The translations under genes were made by a program, and so were the position numbers. Source: Microbacterium sp. SLBN-146 (GTDB lineage Bacteria > Actinomycetota > Actinomycetes > Actinomycetales > Microbacteriaceae). Taken from it: a DNA stretch of 64,000 nt. The notes under the pieces were generated by a model, which saw only the letters and a list, made by a program, of their open reading frames with translations, ran no database searches and was not told the origin of the DNA. The stretch lies in the NCBI RefSeq assembly GCF_006715145.1, contig NZ_VFMR01000001.1:3410001-3474000 (forward strand), in the 5' to 3' direction. Shown here piece after piece: positions 7,427-16,347 of the stretch. How positions within the stretch are numbered: the stretch's first letter is position 1; each line of letters starts with the position of its first letter.

Positions 7427-8746
7427 ATGACTCGCGAGAAGGGCAACGCGCTGCCAGACCTGCCCGCCTCCCCCGTGGGCGACCCACCATCGCGACGTCA
7501 TCGGATACATCCGGCGTGGTGGGTCGCGGCCGTCGCCTTCCTCGCACTGCTGGCCGCAGCCGGCTTCCGCGCAGCCCCCGGGGCCCTGATGGTGCCTCTC
7601 AACGAGGAGTTCGGCTGGTCGACGACCGTCATGTCTCTTGCCGTCAGCGTCAACCTTCTCCTCTACGGGTTGACCGCACCCTTCGCTGCCGCACTCATGG
7701 ACCGCTTCGGAGTCCGGCAGGTCGTCGCGACTGCGCTCACCCTGGTTGCTGTCGGCGCCGGCGGGAGTGTGCTGATGACAGCCTCCTGGCAGCTGCTGAT
7801 CTTCTGGGGCGTGCTCATCGGACTCGGCACCGGCTCCATGGCCCTCGTGTTCGCAGCCACCATCGCCAACCGGTGGTTCATCAAGCGGCGCGGACTTGTC
7901 ATCGGCATCCTGAGTGCCGGATCGGCAACGGGTCAACTCATCTTCCTTCCCCCGGTCGCCCAACTTGCTGAGACCGCGGGATGGCGTACAGCGTCGCTTC
8001 TCATCGCCGCCGTCGCCCTGGCGGCCGTCCCCGTCGTCTGGTTCGTCCTGCGCGACTATCCCGAAGACAGAGGCGTACTCCCCTACGGCGCCGACCCGGC
8101 GACCCATAGTGCCCCCATCAAAGCGACCGGGAACGCCGCACGCCGTGCACTCGAGGGCCTCGCGTTCGCGTCGAAACGGCGATCCTTCTGGGCGCTCGCC
8201 ATCGCGTTCGCGATCTGCGGAGCCACGACGAACGGCCTCATCGGCATCCACTTCATTCCCTCGGCCCACGACCATGGCATGGCCACCACCACCGCGGCGG
8301 GTCTCCTCGCCGTCGTCGGCATCTTCGACATCGCCGGAACTATTGCCTCAGGCTGGCTGACCGACAAGTTCGACCCTCGAATCCTCCTCGTCGCGTACTA
8401 CGCCTTCCGCGGCGTCGGACTCGTCCTTCTGCCGTGGCTGCTCTCCGACACGGTGCACCCCAGCATGATCCTGTTCGTCGTGATCTATGGGCTCGACTGG
8501 GTCGCGACCGTCCCCCCGACGGCCGTCCTCTGCCGTGAGATCTTCGGCGACCGCGGGACCATCGTCTTCGGCTGGGTGTTCGCCGCCCACCAGGTCGGTG
8601 CTGCGGGCGCGGCACTCGGGGCCGGCATCATCCGCGACTCTTTCGGCACCTACACCTACGCCTGGTGGGGCGGCGCAGCGCTTTGCGTCATCGCCGCAAT
8701 CCTCTCGATCACAGTGAAACGCACGCCGCACCTCGCCCCTCGGTGA
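7427..8746 (+). CDS. MFS transporter
   Basis: A 439-residue major facilitator with twelve predicted membrane segments and a soluble N-terminus of about 30 residues. The loop 2-3 signature (AALMDRFGVRQV, near residue 90) and the repeated half-signature (GWLTDKFDPRILL, near 310) are both visible. The family looks like the monocarboxylate / oxalate-formate antiporter group, but the substrate cannot be assigned. CACTG ATG has GGAGGCC upstream as a ribosome site. It is divergently paired with an HxlR regulator, an arrangement common for drug or aromatic-compound efflux. Confidence 0.85.
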   Translation: MTREKGNALPDLPASPVGDPPSRRHRIHPAWWVAAVAFLALLAAAGFRAAPGALMVPLNEEFGWSTTVMSLAVSVNLLLYGLTAPFAAALMDRFGVRQVVATALTLVAVGAGGSVLMTASWQLLIFWGVLIGLGTGSMALVFAATIANRWFIKRRGLVIGILSAGSATGQLIFLPPVAQLAETAGWRTASLLIAAVALAAVPVVWFVLRDYPEDRGVLPYGADPATHSAPIKATGNAARRALEGLAFASKRRSFWALAIAFAICGATTNGLIGIHFIPSAHDHGMATTTAAGLLAVVGIFDIAGTIASGWLTDKFDPRILLVAYYAFRGVGLVLLPWLLSDTVHPSMILFVVIYGLDWVATVPPTAVLCREIFGDRGTIVFGWVFAAHQVGAAGAALGAGIIRDSFGTYTYAWWGGAALCVIAAILSITVKRTPHLAPR

Positions 8747-8835
8747 CGCGGAACGTCACGCGAACACGTACGCAGGCTCTGGGATCGTCGACGGCTTGCT
8801 GACTCTGATTGGCCGGATGCGGCATCATCGTGAGC

Positions 8836-9243
8836 ATGCCAGAAGCGCGCATCGGAGGCCCGTCAGAGTACCTCCTCTTGACGCCACCCGCACCGGACGC
8901 CCCTACGCAAGCGGTCGCGGTGTTGGCCCTCAGCGGACTGAACGCAGTGATCGCGATTGAAGAGGATTTTCGGGGAGGCCTTGAGGGTCTCCGGACGTTC
9001 TTCGGCTCGATGGAGAAGTCCTGGCGTGGCTGGCGGGGAACGCGGAACTGGGAGTCGCTGGAAGGCGAGCTGCGTCTGGCCGCGACCCACCAGGGCAGTG
9101 TCATCCAGCTGAAGGTCACGATTCGACGAGGACTCAATCAGGGAAACGATGGCTGGACAGTTGAAGGCGACTTGATCCTCGAGCCGGGCGAGCAGCTGAC
9201 GCGGATAGCGCGAGAAGTCGCCGCTTTCGGGGTCCGGGCGTAA
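8836..9243 (+). CDS. DUF6228 family protein
   Basis: A 135-residue soluble protein. Its pattern (TFFGSMEKSWRGWRGTRNWESLEGELRLAATHQGSVIQLKVTIR split over residues about 57-100) matches the small actinobacterial family called DUF6228, of unknown function. It has no membrane segment or signal. The start is either ATG 8836 or GTG 8830; CATCAT seven bases before 8836 looks like a leaderless -10 box. Members are often scattered singly like this one. Confidence 0.65.
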   Translation: MPEARIGGPSEYLLLTPPAPDAPTQAVAVLALSGLNAVIAIEEDFRGGLEGLRTFFGSMEKSWRGWRGTRNWESLEGELRLAATHQGSVIQLKVTIRRGLNQGNDGWTVEGDLILEPGEQLTRIAREVAAFGVRA

Positions 9244-9393
9244 GCGAAAACATGCCGAGGTACGGCACGGCCTGCGTGCTTCAACCGCACGCGGTCGGAC
9301 CGACCCCTTAGGTACACGGGATGGCCGAGCGGTCGCAGTGCAGACAGGTCGCTGAGAGACTGGCATACCCGTCCCGCACTCCGGAAGGACCGT

Positions 9394-10002
9394 ATGCGCA
9401 AGCTCGTCTACTACGTCGCGACGACCCTCGACGGATTCATCGCCGGACCTGACGGTGGCGACCCGAGCGGGCAGGAGTACTTCCCGGTCACTCCCGATCT
9501 CGTCCAGTTCATCATCGCGAACTATCCGGAGACACTTCCCGCGCCCGCGCGGCAGGCGCTGGGCATCGACGGTCCTCCCCTGGTCTTCGACACCGTCGTC
9601 GAAGGGCGAAGCTCCTACGAGATCGGACTCGCCGGCGGGCTGACCAACGCCTATCCGCACCTTCGGCACATCGTCTTCTCCCGCACGATGACAACCAGCC
9701 CGGACCCCGACGTCGAGGTCGTCGGGTCCGACCCGGCTGACTTCCTGCGAGAACTCAAATCGGCACCGGGCAAAGACATCTGGCTCGTCGGCGGCGGCGG
9801 GAAGATCGCTGCCGCGCTCCTCGCCGAAATCGACCAGCTCGTCCTCAAGCAGAATCCATCCGTCATCGGGTCAGGAGTCCCGCTCTTCGACGGGCCATTC
9901 GCTCCGCACCACTTCCAGCCCGTGGATGAGATCCTGCTCGACGGGGACGTGCGCATCCTGACCTACAACCGCCGAGTGCAGGAGACAGGAGCTGACGGAT
10001 GA
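9394..10002 (+). CDS. Dihydrofolate reductase family protein (RibD C-terminal type)
   Basis: A 202-residue NAD(P)H-dependent reductase-like protein. The N-terminal strand and loop RKLVYYVATTLDGFIAG and the later glycine-rich DIWLVGGGGKIAAALL (about residues 128-143) are hallmarks of the RibD C-terminal / YyaP family, used in pteridine or flavin chemistry. It is not a full FolA. The ribosome site GGAAGGA precedes ATG 9394. Its stop overlaps the next gene by four bases (ATGA), so the two are translationally coupled. The substrate is unknown. Confidence 0.8.
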   Translation: MRKLVYYVATTLDGFIAGPDGGDPSGQEYFPVTPDLVQFIIANYPETLPAPARQALGIDGPPLVFDTVVEGRSSYEIGLAGGLTNAYPHLRHIVFSRTMTTSPDPDVEVVGSDPADFLRELKSAPGKDIWLVGGGGKIAAALLAEIDQLVLKQNPSVIGSGVPLFDGPFAPHHFQPVDEILLDGDVRILTYNRRVQETGADG

Positions 10003-10427
10003 CAGCCCGTCCGGTTCGAGCCGCAGCCGCGGCGCTCAGCGGCATCGCCCTGCTGACGCTGACGGGATGTGTTGGGATGCCGTTCGCGTGCCCGGCCATC
10101 GGGTGGAACAACGTGCTGACCGTCGAACTGGCGGGTGACACGACCACCGTCGCGAACGTCCAGCTGTGCACCGATGATGGCTGTGCTCCGGGAGAAGATA
10201 TCGCCGCCGACAATCCGCTTCAGCTCGTCGCCCTCACCGAAAAATCGGGCGACACGTGGACGTTCGCGACCGACATGCTCGTCCTGGAGGAAGTCACGGT
10301 CCGCACCCTCGCGTCGGACGGCGCCATCCTCTCCGAAGACACCGTCCGGCCGGATTGGGAGCGCGTCGGCGGCAGCGAGCAGTGCGGGGGCCCCGCTGCA
10401 GCCCTCGTCTCGATCTCTGTTCGCTAG
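9999..10427 (+). CDS. Lipoprotein, hypothetical
   Basis: A 142-residue exported lipoprotein. The signal peptide (residues 1-24) is followed by a lipobox, LLTLTGC, with the Cys at about 25. The mature part is short and Cys-containing (C33, then the spaced pairs LCTDDGC and EQCGG), suggesting disulphides. It overlaps the reductase gene by four bases and so is read from the same transcript, although the two products lie on different sides of the membrane. No family is recognised. Confidence 0.7.
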   Translation: MTARPVRAAAAALSGIALLTLTGCVGMPFACPAIGWNNVLTVELAGDTTTVANVQLCTDDGCAPGEDIAADNPLQLVALTEKSGDTWTFATDMLVLEEVTVRTLASDGAILSEDTVRPDWERVGGSEQCGGPAAALVSISVR

Positions 10428-10547
10428 CCCGTACGACACTGGACCGCCGTCGCCGCCCGGCTGTCAAGGCATCGACAGCCCTATTCGACCGCGCATAGAT
10501 TCGCGGAAAGCCATCACGCCGATATGCGATCCATCAGGGGAAACTGG

Positions 10548-11546
10548 ATGCCACCGACACGAGCAGCAACCACACTCCGAGTCACCTTCGTCGTGGGGGC
10601 GATCACCGTCACAGCGGTTCTCACTATGGCGGCCATGTTCCTCGTCGTGGTGCACTCGCCACGGATCGATGGGTGGTTGGTGGCGCCCTCCCTCGCGCTC
10701 GTCGGCACGCTCATCGGCCCCCTCGTGCTCGGGGCTCTCCTGGCGTTCTGGGATGTCGAATCGTCCACCGAGGCACGCCGCTTCTACCGCCGAGCGCTGA
10801 GTCTCGTTGTAGGGATCCAGGTCATCGCGGCAGTCGCCATGACGGTCTATTGCGCCGTCGCGGATGCTCCGATCTGGATGGCCGTGGCATTCACCGGAGT
10901 AGGGATCGGGCTCACGGCGGCAGCGGTCACGATCGGACCAGCGGCGCAACGAGCGGAAGAACGCCGAGCTGTCGGAGCGCATGCCGCCTGGCAGCCCTAC
11001 ACGTCACCTGAATTCCGCAGCGATCTAAGGAAAGCGGCCTGGACAGCCACGATCACGTTCGTCGTCACTGCGGCACTCATCGTCGTCATGGTCATCTCTC
11101 TGGGCATCGATGTGTGGAACTTCATCGCTTGGCCGCTCATCTTCGCCGTCATCTCAGTCGGCATCGTCTGCACGCTCGTCGTCTTCCGGCTCGCTCAACG
11201 CCAACGCGATGCCGTCGGTACGGATCTCGGTCGCGTTCGCATGATCGGCAAGGCGGTTCTTCGAGGAAAGAGCGACGAGCTTTCCGAAGCAGACCAGCCT
11301 GCAGCCGCCAAGTTCGCCGATCTGTCATGGGTCACCCAGGGCTATCAACTCGCGTCCCAGACCTGCATCTACGTCGCACTATCGGCCATGCAGATCTTCT
11401 CCCTGACCTCGGGTATCCCCAACCCGTTTACTGGCTGGATTCTCGCCCTGTTCGTCCTCCTGTGGATCGTGACCACACCGATCGCGATCATTCAGCTTCG
11501 CCGCACACGGCGGTACGCCGAAGGCCACCGCGAACTCATCGCGTGA
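10548..11546 (+). CDS. Multi-pass membrane protein, hypothetical
   Basis: A 332-residue protein with about eight hydrophobic segments in two similar halves: segments at about 12-35, 43-64, 85-105 and 110-130, then a charged stretch of about 40 residues, then segments near 165-190, 195-215, 265-285 and 292-312. The start ATG 10548 follows AGGGGAA at six bases; an upstream in-frame ATG at 10524 has no such site. No catalytic or transport motif is recognised. It converges on a small membrane-protein gene. Confidence 0.6.
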   Translation: MPPTRAATTLRVTFVVGAITVTAVLTMAAMFLVVVHSPRIDGWLVAPSLALVGTLIGPLVLGALLAFWDVESSTEARRFYRRALSLVVGIQVIAAVAMTVYCAVADAPIWMAVAFTGVGIGLTAAAVTIGPAAQRAEERRAVGAHAAWQPYTSPEFRSDLRKAAWTATITFVVTAALIVVMVISLGIDVWNFIAWPLIFAVISVGIVCTLVVFRLAQRQRDAVGTDLGRVRMIGKAVLRGKSDELSEADQPAAAKFADLSWVTQGYQLASQTCIYVALSAMQIFSLTSGIPNPFTGWILALFVLLWIVTTPIAIIQLRRTRRYAEGHRELIA

Positions 11547-11614
11547 GCGGCCCCGCAATGGGGCACGGCGAGTGCATCGGACGCAGAATCCCTGCGTGAT
11601 CGAGCCGAGCGAGT

Positions 11615-11833
11615 TCAACCAGGAGGCGGTCCGGACTCGCTTCGCCGCGCCCTGCGGATGAAGATCAGATTCCCGATCGATGTCACGGACAAGAGAGCCA
11701 TTGCCACCACCGTGAACCATAGCCCGGAGCCCGACCGGCCGAACGCGATCAACGCCGCGCATGCGATGCCTAGAACAACCGCCAAAGCAAGCAAGCTCCA
11801 CCACGTCGCCTCGGATTGAGCTACTCGCTTCAT
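11615..11833 (-). CDS. Small two-TM membrane protein
   Basis: A 72-residue protein with two hydrophobic segments (about 12-31 and 36-57) and a basic C-terminal tail (RRARRSESG). GATCAT six bases before ATG 11833 looks like a leaderless -10 box. No family is recognised; small two-helix proteins like this are common as accessory or stress-membrane proteins. Confidence 0.5.
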   Translation of the reverse strand: MKRVAQSEATWWSLLALAVVLGIACAALIAFGRSGSGLWFTVVAMALLSVTSIGNLIFIRRARRSESGPPPG

Positions 11834-12048
11834 GCAGCAATGATCCCCAGTTCAATGAATTGACGCACGCCCAACCTCATCCCGCCATATCACAGAACGG
11901 GATGCGCGATTTGATTCTTTTCTCGCTGATAGCGTCGCCTTGAGGCGCGCATTCATTTGGGTGGCGTGGCTCTGAGTTCGTCACTAGTTCAGCTCGCCAT
12001 CGAGGTTCCAATGGTGCGGGCGATTCCATCGGATTGAAGAGGTCGAAG

Positions 12049-13431
12049 ATGTCCCGTTCATTGTTCTGGCGAAAAGCGCTGGCCATTCCAGCCGCTCTCG
12101 CTCTCGCGATCGGAGGCATCGCGCTCGGTGCGGCTCCGGCATCTGCGTCAGCCACAGACGTCGTGGCCACGAGCCCGACGGAGGAGCAGACCGGCGGCCC
12201 AACGGCCACGAATGGTGACGACGAAGGCGACACTGCCCCGTCGCCCGTCCCAGTCGACGACCTTGCCGAGCCGGCGCCTTCGGACGAACTTGTCGTTTCC
12301 GCGATGGCCGCCGACTTCGCGGTCCTCGCGCCGACGAACGGTCAGCTTCTCGACTCCCGCACGGTGATCTTCGCCGGAACGGGCACCGACGGCTCGACCG
12401 TCAACGTGCTCGACACCGAGGGCAACCGCATTCCCGGGACGACGGCAGCCGTCGTCACAGACGGCGCGTGGTCGACCACGGGAACCTACGCTGCAGATGC
12501 GGATGTCGCACAGACCGTCGCCATCAACCAGGTCACCGGAGGCTCAGGGGACGGTGAACAGACGGTGACTTTCACACTTCCCCCTGCGGAATCCGCGCCC
12601 CTGGCGGCACCGGTCATCACGAGCCCTGCTGACGGCGAGACCATCGACGGGTCACAGGTCACCTTCGCGGGCACTGGACAGCCGGGCGCCTTCATCGGGC
12701 TGGTCGCGCTTCCTACCGCGCTCGTGGAAGGAGACCTCCCTCAGCAGCGCATGGCGGCAGACGGGCCTGCGCCTACCGACCCGATCCCGGTCGACGAGGA
12801 CGGCAACTGGACTGTCACCGTCTCACTGGCGCCCGAGGCCTATACGGCCATCGCGATCCAGTCCGAGAATGCCGATGGAACCGGTGAGATCTCCGAACCG
12901 TCCGAGCCCGTCACCTTCACCGTTCTCGCGACGCTCTCCGCTCCCGTGATCACCAGCCCGACAGAGGGCGAGACCGTGACCGGCACTCAGGTCACCTTCA
13001 CCGGCACGGGTGAGCCCGGCGCGTTCATCGGCCTGCTGGCCGTTCCCACCGCCCTGGTCGAAGAGGCGCTGCCCGAGCAGCGCATGGCCGCCGCGGCGGA
13101 GCCCGTTCCGGCCAACCCCGCCGATCCCATCCCCGTCGATGAGAACGGCAACTGGAGTGTCACGCTCGCGCTGCCGCCCGAGGCGTACACGGCGGTCGCC
13201 ATTCAGTCCGACACCGCGGAAGGCACCGGGAACATCTCCGCTCCGTCCGAGCCTGTGAGCTTCACGCTGGCCGCATCCGTCCCCGCACCCGCCGGGTCGG
13301 CCTCGGGCGCCAACGCGCTCGCGGCAACCGGCGGCACGGACGGCACTCTCCTGACCGGCCTCGCCACCCTCGCACTCATCGCGGGAGTCGGCGCCATCAT
13401 CGTCGGGAAGCGTCGCCGCGTGACGGCGTAG
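12049..13431 (+). CDS. Repeat-containing cell-wall-anchored surface protein with LAATG sorting signal
   Basis: A 460-residue exported protein. It has a basic start and signal peptide (residues 1-35, cleavage near SASA), an acidic Thr/Pro-rich spacer to about 85, a degenerate Ig-like repeat (about 93-180), two close repeats of about 111 residues each (from 187 and 298, both opening with APVITSP), and then a sorting tail. The tail is LAATG (residues 424-428), a hydrophobic helix, and KRRRVTA. This is the LPxTG-type architecture with Ala in place of Pro, as expected for class E sortase substrates of high-GC actinobacteria. The start ATG 12049 follows GAAGAGG. A strong terminator follows the gene. 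Confidence 0.8.
   Translation: MSRSLFWRKALAIPAALALAIGGIALGAAPASASATDVVATSPTEEQTGGPTATNGDDEGDTAPSPVPVDDLAEPAPSDELVVSAMAADFAVLAPTNGQLLDSRTVIFAGTGTDGSTVNVLDTEGNRIPGTTAAVVTDGAWSTTGTYAADADVAQTVAINQVTGGSGDGEQTVTFTLPPAESAPLAAPVITSPADGETIDGSQVTFAGTGQPGAFIGLVALPTALVEGDLPQQRMAADGPAPTDPIPVDEDGNWTVTVSLAPEAYTAIAIQSENADGTGEISEPSEPVTFTVLATLSAPVITSPTEGETVTGTQVTFTGTGEPGAFIGLLAVPTALVEEALPEQRMAAAAEPVPANPADPIPVDENGNWSVTLALPPEAYTAVAIQSDTAEGTGNISAPSEPVSFTLAASVPAPAGSASGANALAATGGTDGTLLTGLATLALIAGVGAIIVGKRRRVTA
12607..13278 (+). repeat. Two tandem 111-codon repeats in the surface protein
   Basis: Units 12607-12939 and 12940-13278 encode matching blocks: APVITSP, FxGTGxPGAFIGL, PTALVE, LPxQRMAA, DPIPVDExGNW, PEAYTAxAIQS and SEPVxF. 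They differ by a short insertion in the second unit and look like bacterial Ig-like folds that arose by duplication. Confidence 0.85.
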
Positions 13432-13443
13432 TGCACTGATGTC

Positions 13444-13486
13444 AGAGGGGTGGTCACGACTCGGAGTCCAGACCACCCCTCTTTCT
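13444..13486. terminator. Rho-independent terminator after the surface-protein gene
   Basis: A perfect 12-base stem (AGAGGGGTGGTC at 13444-13455 with GACCACCCCTCT at 13471-13482), a 15-base loop and then TTCTC. It stands between convergent genes and may act in both directions. Confidence 0.85.
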
Positions 13487-13552
13487 CAGTTGAGCGCTTC
13501 TTGGCACTAGTCAGCGACGGCATTACGGACGCAGTCGAGTCGTCTTTCGCCG

Positions 13553-14386
13553 CTACTCAGCGCCCGCCAGCGATCCGAGGAAGACACCGATGCGGTTACC
13601 GTCCTTGATGAACTTCAGCGCGGCGTCCGGAAATTGCGTCCGCAGTTCTGGCGGCGAAGCGCTGTCGACACCCAGCGTGATCGACGCCGGAAAACTGCCG
13701 ACGCGACATGCCGAGTACACGGGACCCGATAGGGAGTAGCCGTTCTGAACGTTCTCGTCCTCTGCCGGCAAGTCGGAACTGAGCACGACCGCGAAGCAAT
13801 CGCTTCCGCCCCCGTTCATTCCGGTCGTCGTTTCGAACAGTGTCAGACCGTAGAACGTGTACGTGGCGGAACTAGCGCCAGCGCCGAACCAGCCAGCCGG
13901 TACCGTCCTCGTCGAGTCGGGCTCGAGCGCGGCGATCTGTTCGGCTCCCTCGGACACCGCCACCGGAGCGATGCTGACGAGCCCGTAAGTCGCCGCAGCC
14001 GCAATTGCGGCCACCGCGACGAGCGAAGCGATCCACACGGCCCCCACGATGCGAGACACCCGTCGATGTGGGCGATCGCCGAGTCGACGTACGCGACGGG
14101 CGACAGGGCGCACCGGCTCGTTGGGCGGGGTCTCCTCGGGTGAGCTTTCATCGGCAGCGACGGGTTCGGGAAGGTCGGGCGTCGCAGCCACCGGCTGCGG
14201 CTGCAATGGCGAGGCGGACGCATCGACAGGCGCTTCGGCGAACGAATTGTCGGACGAGGGGCGTCGAGTCGAATCCTCGAGATCCGCCAGCCTCCGCAGC
14301 GCGTCCGGATCGTCAGCGATGTCCGCCCGAGGACCGTAAGCGCGGTAGCGCAGCTCATCCAGTTCTGAACGGGCAGAAGGCTTCAC
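13553..14386 (-). CDS. Single-pass membrane protein with extracytoplasmic domain, hypothetical
   Basis: A 277-residue protein. The N-terminal 125 residues are cytoplasmic, acidic and proline-rich (starting MKPSARSELDELRYRAYG). One membrane segment follows near 130-155, then an outside domain of about 120 residues with two Cys (SDCFAVV, SACRVG). The N-terminal pattern ELDELRYRAYGP..DI recurs in Microbacteriaceae membrane proteins, in my recollection, but no function is known. The GTG start at 14386 is supported by GACGAT seven bases upstream, a weak -10 box. It converges with the surface-protein gene across a terminator. Confidence 0.6.
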   Translation of the reverse strand: MKPSARSELDELRYRAYGPRADIADDPDALRRLADLEDSTRRPSSDNSFAEAPVDASASPLQPQPVAATPDLPEPVAADESSPEETPPNEPVRPVARRVRRLGDRPHRRVSRIVGAVWIASLVAVAAIAAAATYGLVSIAPVAVSEGAEQIAALEPDSTRTVPAGWFGAGASSATYTFYGLTLFETTTGMNGGGSDCFAVVLSSDLPAEDENVQNGYSLSGPVYSACRVGSFPASITLGVDSASPPELRTQFPDAALKFIKDGNRIGVFLGSLAGAE

Positions 14387-14465
14387 GCTCTCGATCGTCT
14401 CACGATGAATTGACTCGCCGCAGATCGCACCGAAACGGCGTGGTCGTGGACGGGTGACTACGGCC

Positions 14466-14471
14466 TACATT
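14466..14471 (+). promoter_or_regulatory. -10 box (TACATT) of a leaderless promoter
   Basis: TACATT followed by seven bases and ATG 14479. It decides between that ATG and an upstream in-frame TTG. Confidence 0.45.
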
Positions 14472-14478
14472 GGGAACG

Positions 14479-14916
14479 ATGAGCCTCGAACACGAAGACC
14501 CGGATGCCGAGGTGCCGCCGCTGATGAGCGTGCCCCGTTGGTACAACCCCGCCATCATCACGCTCGGGCTTGCTGGATTCGCCACCTACATCGTCACTCA
14601 GGGTCGTTTCGACTGGGTGATGGCGATCGCGCTTATCGCGGGGATCGCACTCTTCCTCTTCCTGTGGTGGGTTCAGCGGAGATTGAACAAGGGCAACTCA
14701 CCCATCGACCGACGAGCGACGTACAGCTCGTCGACGGTCTTCGGCGCGATCTGGGTTGCGCTCGGCATCGTCCAGGCTGCTCTGATCGATCAGTACGTGC
14801 TGGGCGGGTTCATGATCCTGTTCGGCGTGATCACTCTGGCCGCCTTCGGCCCGCCTCTTCTTCGTGAACGTGCGGCCCGACGAGCAGCGGATGCCGAGGC
14901 CGGCGAGCAACGCTAG
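14479..14916 (+). CDS. Four-TM membrane protein, hypothetical
   Basis: A 145-residue protein with an acidic N-terminus and four hydrophobic segments (about 26-43, 47-65, 84-103 and 106-125), ending in a basic Arg/Ala tail (RERAARRAADAEAGEQR). The topology places both ends in the cytoplasm. No family motif is recognised. It may be co-transcribed with the next small gene 60 bases downstream, although that one has its own -10-like box. Confidence 0.55.
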   Translation: MSLEHEDPDAEVPPLMSVPRWYNPAIITLGLAGFATYIVTQGRFDWVMAIALIAGIALFLFLWWVQRRLNKGNSPIDRRATYSSSTVFGAIWVALGIVQAALIDQYVLGGFMILFGVITLAAFGPPLLRERAARRAADAEAGEQR

Positions 14917-14975
14917 CTCGAAGTTCCGTCTACGGACGGAGGCGTCGCAGCGTCGGCACGCCTACCGTGTGAGTC

Positions 14976-15263
14976 ATGGGCGATGTCATGGGGTGGGCAA
15001 CGATCGTGATCGTGCTGGCCGTTCCGATCGTCTTCGCCGGCGTCGGACTGTCGACGCGCTTCCGCCAGAGGTCCGGCGATCAGTCGGCCCCGTCGTCGGG
15101 CGGACTGATGGGAATCGACGAGCTCTTCCATCCCTCAGCGCACAACGCCCGGCTCGTGTGGGATGCGGAGCAGGTGATTCCGATCCCCTCACCGACTCCC
15201 GACAAAGGGCCCGGGGTCATCGAACCAGGGAATCGGATCGTCATCGACGTGCCGTCCAGGTGA
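14976..15263 (+). CDS. Small membrane-anchored protein, hypothetical
   Basis: A 95-residue protein with one N-terminal membrane segment (about residues 5-26), followed by a soluble tail that is proline-rich near the end (VIPIPSPTPDKGPG). TACCGT seven bases before ATG 14976 resembles a leaderless promoter. No family is recognised. Confidence 0.5.
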   Translation: MGDVMGWATIVIVLAVPIVFAGVGLSTRFRQRSGDQSAPSSGGLMGIDELFHPSAHNARLVWDAEQVIPIPSPTPDKGPGVIEPGNRIVIDVPSR

Positions 15264-15291
15264 GCCGTGTCCGACCGGCGGACGCTGCACT

Positions 15292-15942
15292 TCAGTCCCC
15301 GCGGTGCGACAGCCGGGTGAGGACGACTCCCGCAATGACCGCCAGGATCAGCTGGGCGCCAGCGATGATCGCTGCCCAGATCGGGTCACTGCCCGCTGCT
15401 ACGAGAAGACCCGCGACGATCGTGCCCGCCCCCGCAGGGGCGATGAACGCAAGATCAGCGCTGCGCGGAAGCAGACGTCGCGGCGCAGTCAGACGCTCAA
15501 TGATCCAGGCAGGGAGGAAGAGAGCCGTCAGCAGACCGAAGATCATCAGTGCTCGCACGGCGATGTCCATCCAGAGGTCAAGATCGACGGCGGGCATGTC
15601 GTAGGCAAAGGTCCACGCACCGGTCAACATCGCGATGACGAACAGACGAGCACTCACGGCCCATGGAGTCGTTCCCCAGCCCACGTCGTTGAGCCAGCGC
15701 CAGAAGGAGATGCCAGGATCGGGCACAGTGAGGGGGTCGTCAGCGCCGAGGACGCGCGGCGAACGCTTCGCCCTTCCGCCCACCTCGGCGGCGAGCTTGA
15801 TCGCCGCGTGCACGGCAAGCACGACTCCTACGGTGATGCTGACGGTGCCGAGGATCGCGCCGCGCGGAAATGAGGCCACGATCACGCCGAGAATCACGAG
15901 TCCGACGCCGGCAACCAGCACTGCAACTCGCTGATTCTCCAT
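15292..15942 (-). CDS. Multi-pass membrane protein, hypothetical
   Basis: A 216-residue protein with two hydrophobic segments near the N-terminus (about 6-23 and 28-50), a polar stretch (RAKRSPRVLGADDP), and four further segments (about 90-110, 118-140, 160-178 and 185-205). ATG 15942 is chosen because GGGCGGGGGG precedes it and the sequence starts with a clean membrane segment (MENQRVAVLVAG). It is the last minus-strand gene before the SDR/AlaX operon and may be read through from it. The function is unknown. Confidence 0.6.
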   Translation of the reverse strand: MENQRVAVLVAGVGLVILGVIVASFPRGAILGTVSITVGVVLAVHAAIKLAAEVGGRAKRSPRVLGADDPLTVPDPGISFWRWLNDVGWGTTPWAVSARLFVIAMLTGAWTFAYDMPAVDLDLWMDIAVRALMIFGLLTALFLPAWIIERLTAPRRLLPRSADLAFIAPAGAGTIVAGLLVAAGSDPIWAAIIAGAQLILAVIAGVVLTRLSHRGD

Positions 15943-16024
15943 GGGCCCCCCGCCCTGACTCCTCGACCATATCGATCGAAGCTCGCCGGGCGCGCTCGCG
16001 CCCGACACCGACAGAGCCGAACCG

Positions 16025-16330
16025 CTAAGCGAACACGGGTGAGAGGAACCGCCGCTCGTAGCGACGTATGCAGCCCGTCGTGCGCGCGAGTTCGAAAGCC
16101 GCCTGGCACTCCGGGTCCGTCTTCGAGGCGTTCCGGTAGATCTCGTACTCCGCCAGTGACGGGAAGGTGAACAGCGCGAACGCCTCGTCGCTGTCGCCTT
16201 CACTCGGCATGAAGTACCCGTGGTGAGTACCGCCGAGCCTGTTGACGAGGTGGATCCATGCTCGGCCGTATTCGGTGAAGTCGTCGAGCTTGTCGGGGTC
16301 GATCTCGTAGCGGAGATGCACAGTGATCAT
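16025..16330 (-). CDS. NIPSNAP family protein
   Basis: A 101-residue protein with the ferredoxin-like dimeric alpha-beta barrel of the NIPSNAP/EthD type. It starts MITVHLRYEIDPDKLDDFTEYG and has the family patterns LGGTHHGYFMPSEG and FTFPSLAEYEIYR. These proteins often bind small hydrophobic ligands, and their role is poorly known. ATG 16330 has a clear GGAAGGAA site. It lies 17 bases after the AlaX gene on the same strand, so it is the third gene of the SDR-AlaX-NIPSNAP operon. Confidence 0.8.
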   Translation of the reverse strand: MITVHLRYEIDPDKLDDFTEYGRAWIHLVNRLGGTHHGYFMPSEGDSDEAFALFTFPSLAEYEIYRNASKTDPECQAAFELARTTGCIRRYERRFLSPVFA

Positions 16331-16347
16331 CGAGGTTCCTTCCGCGT

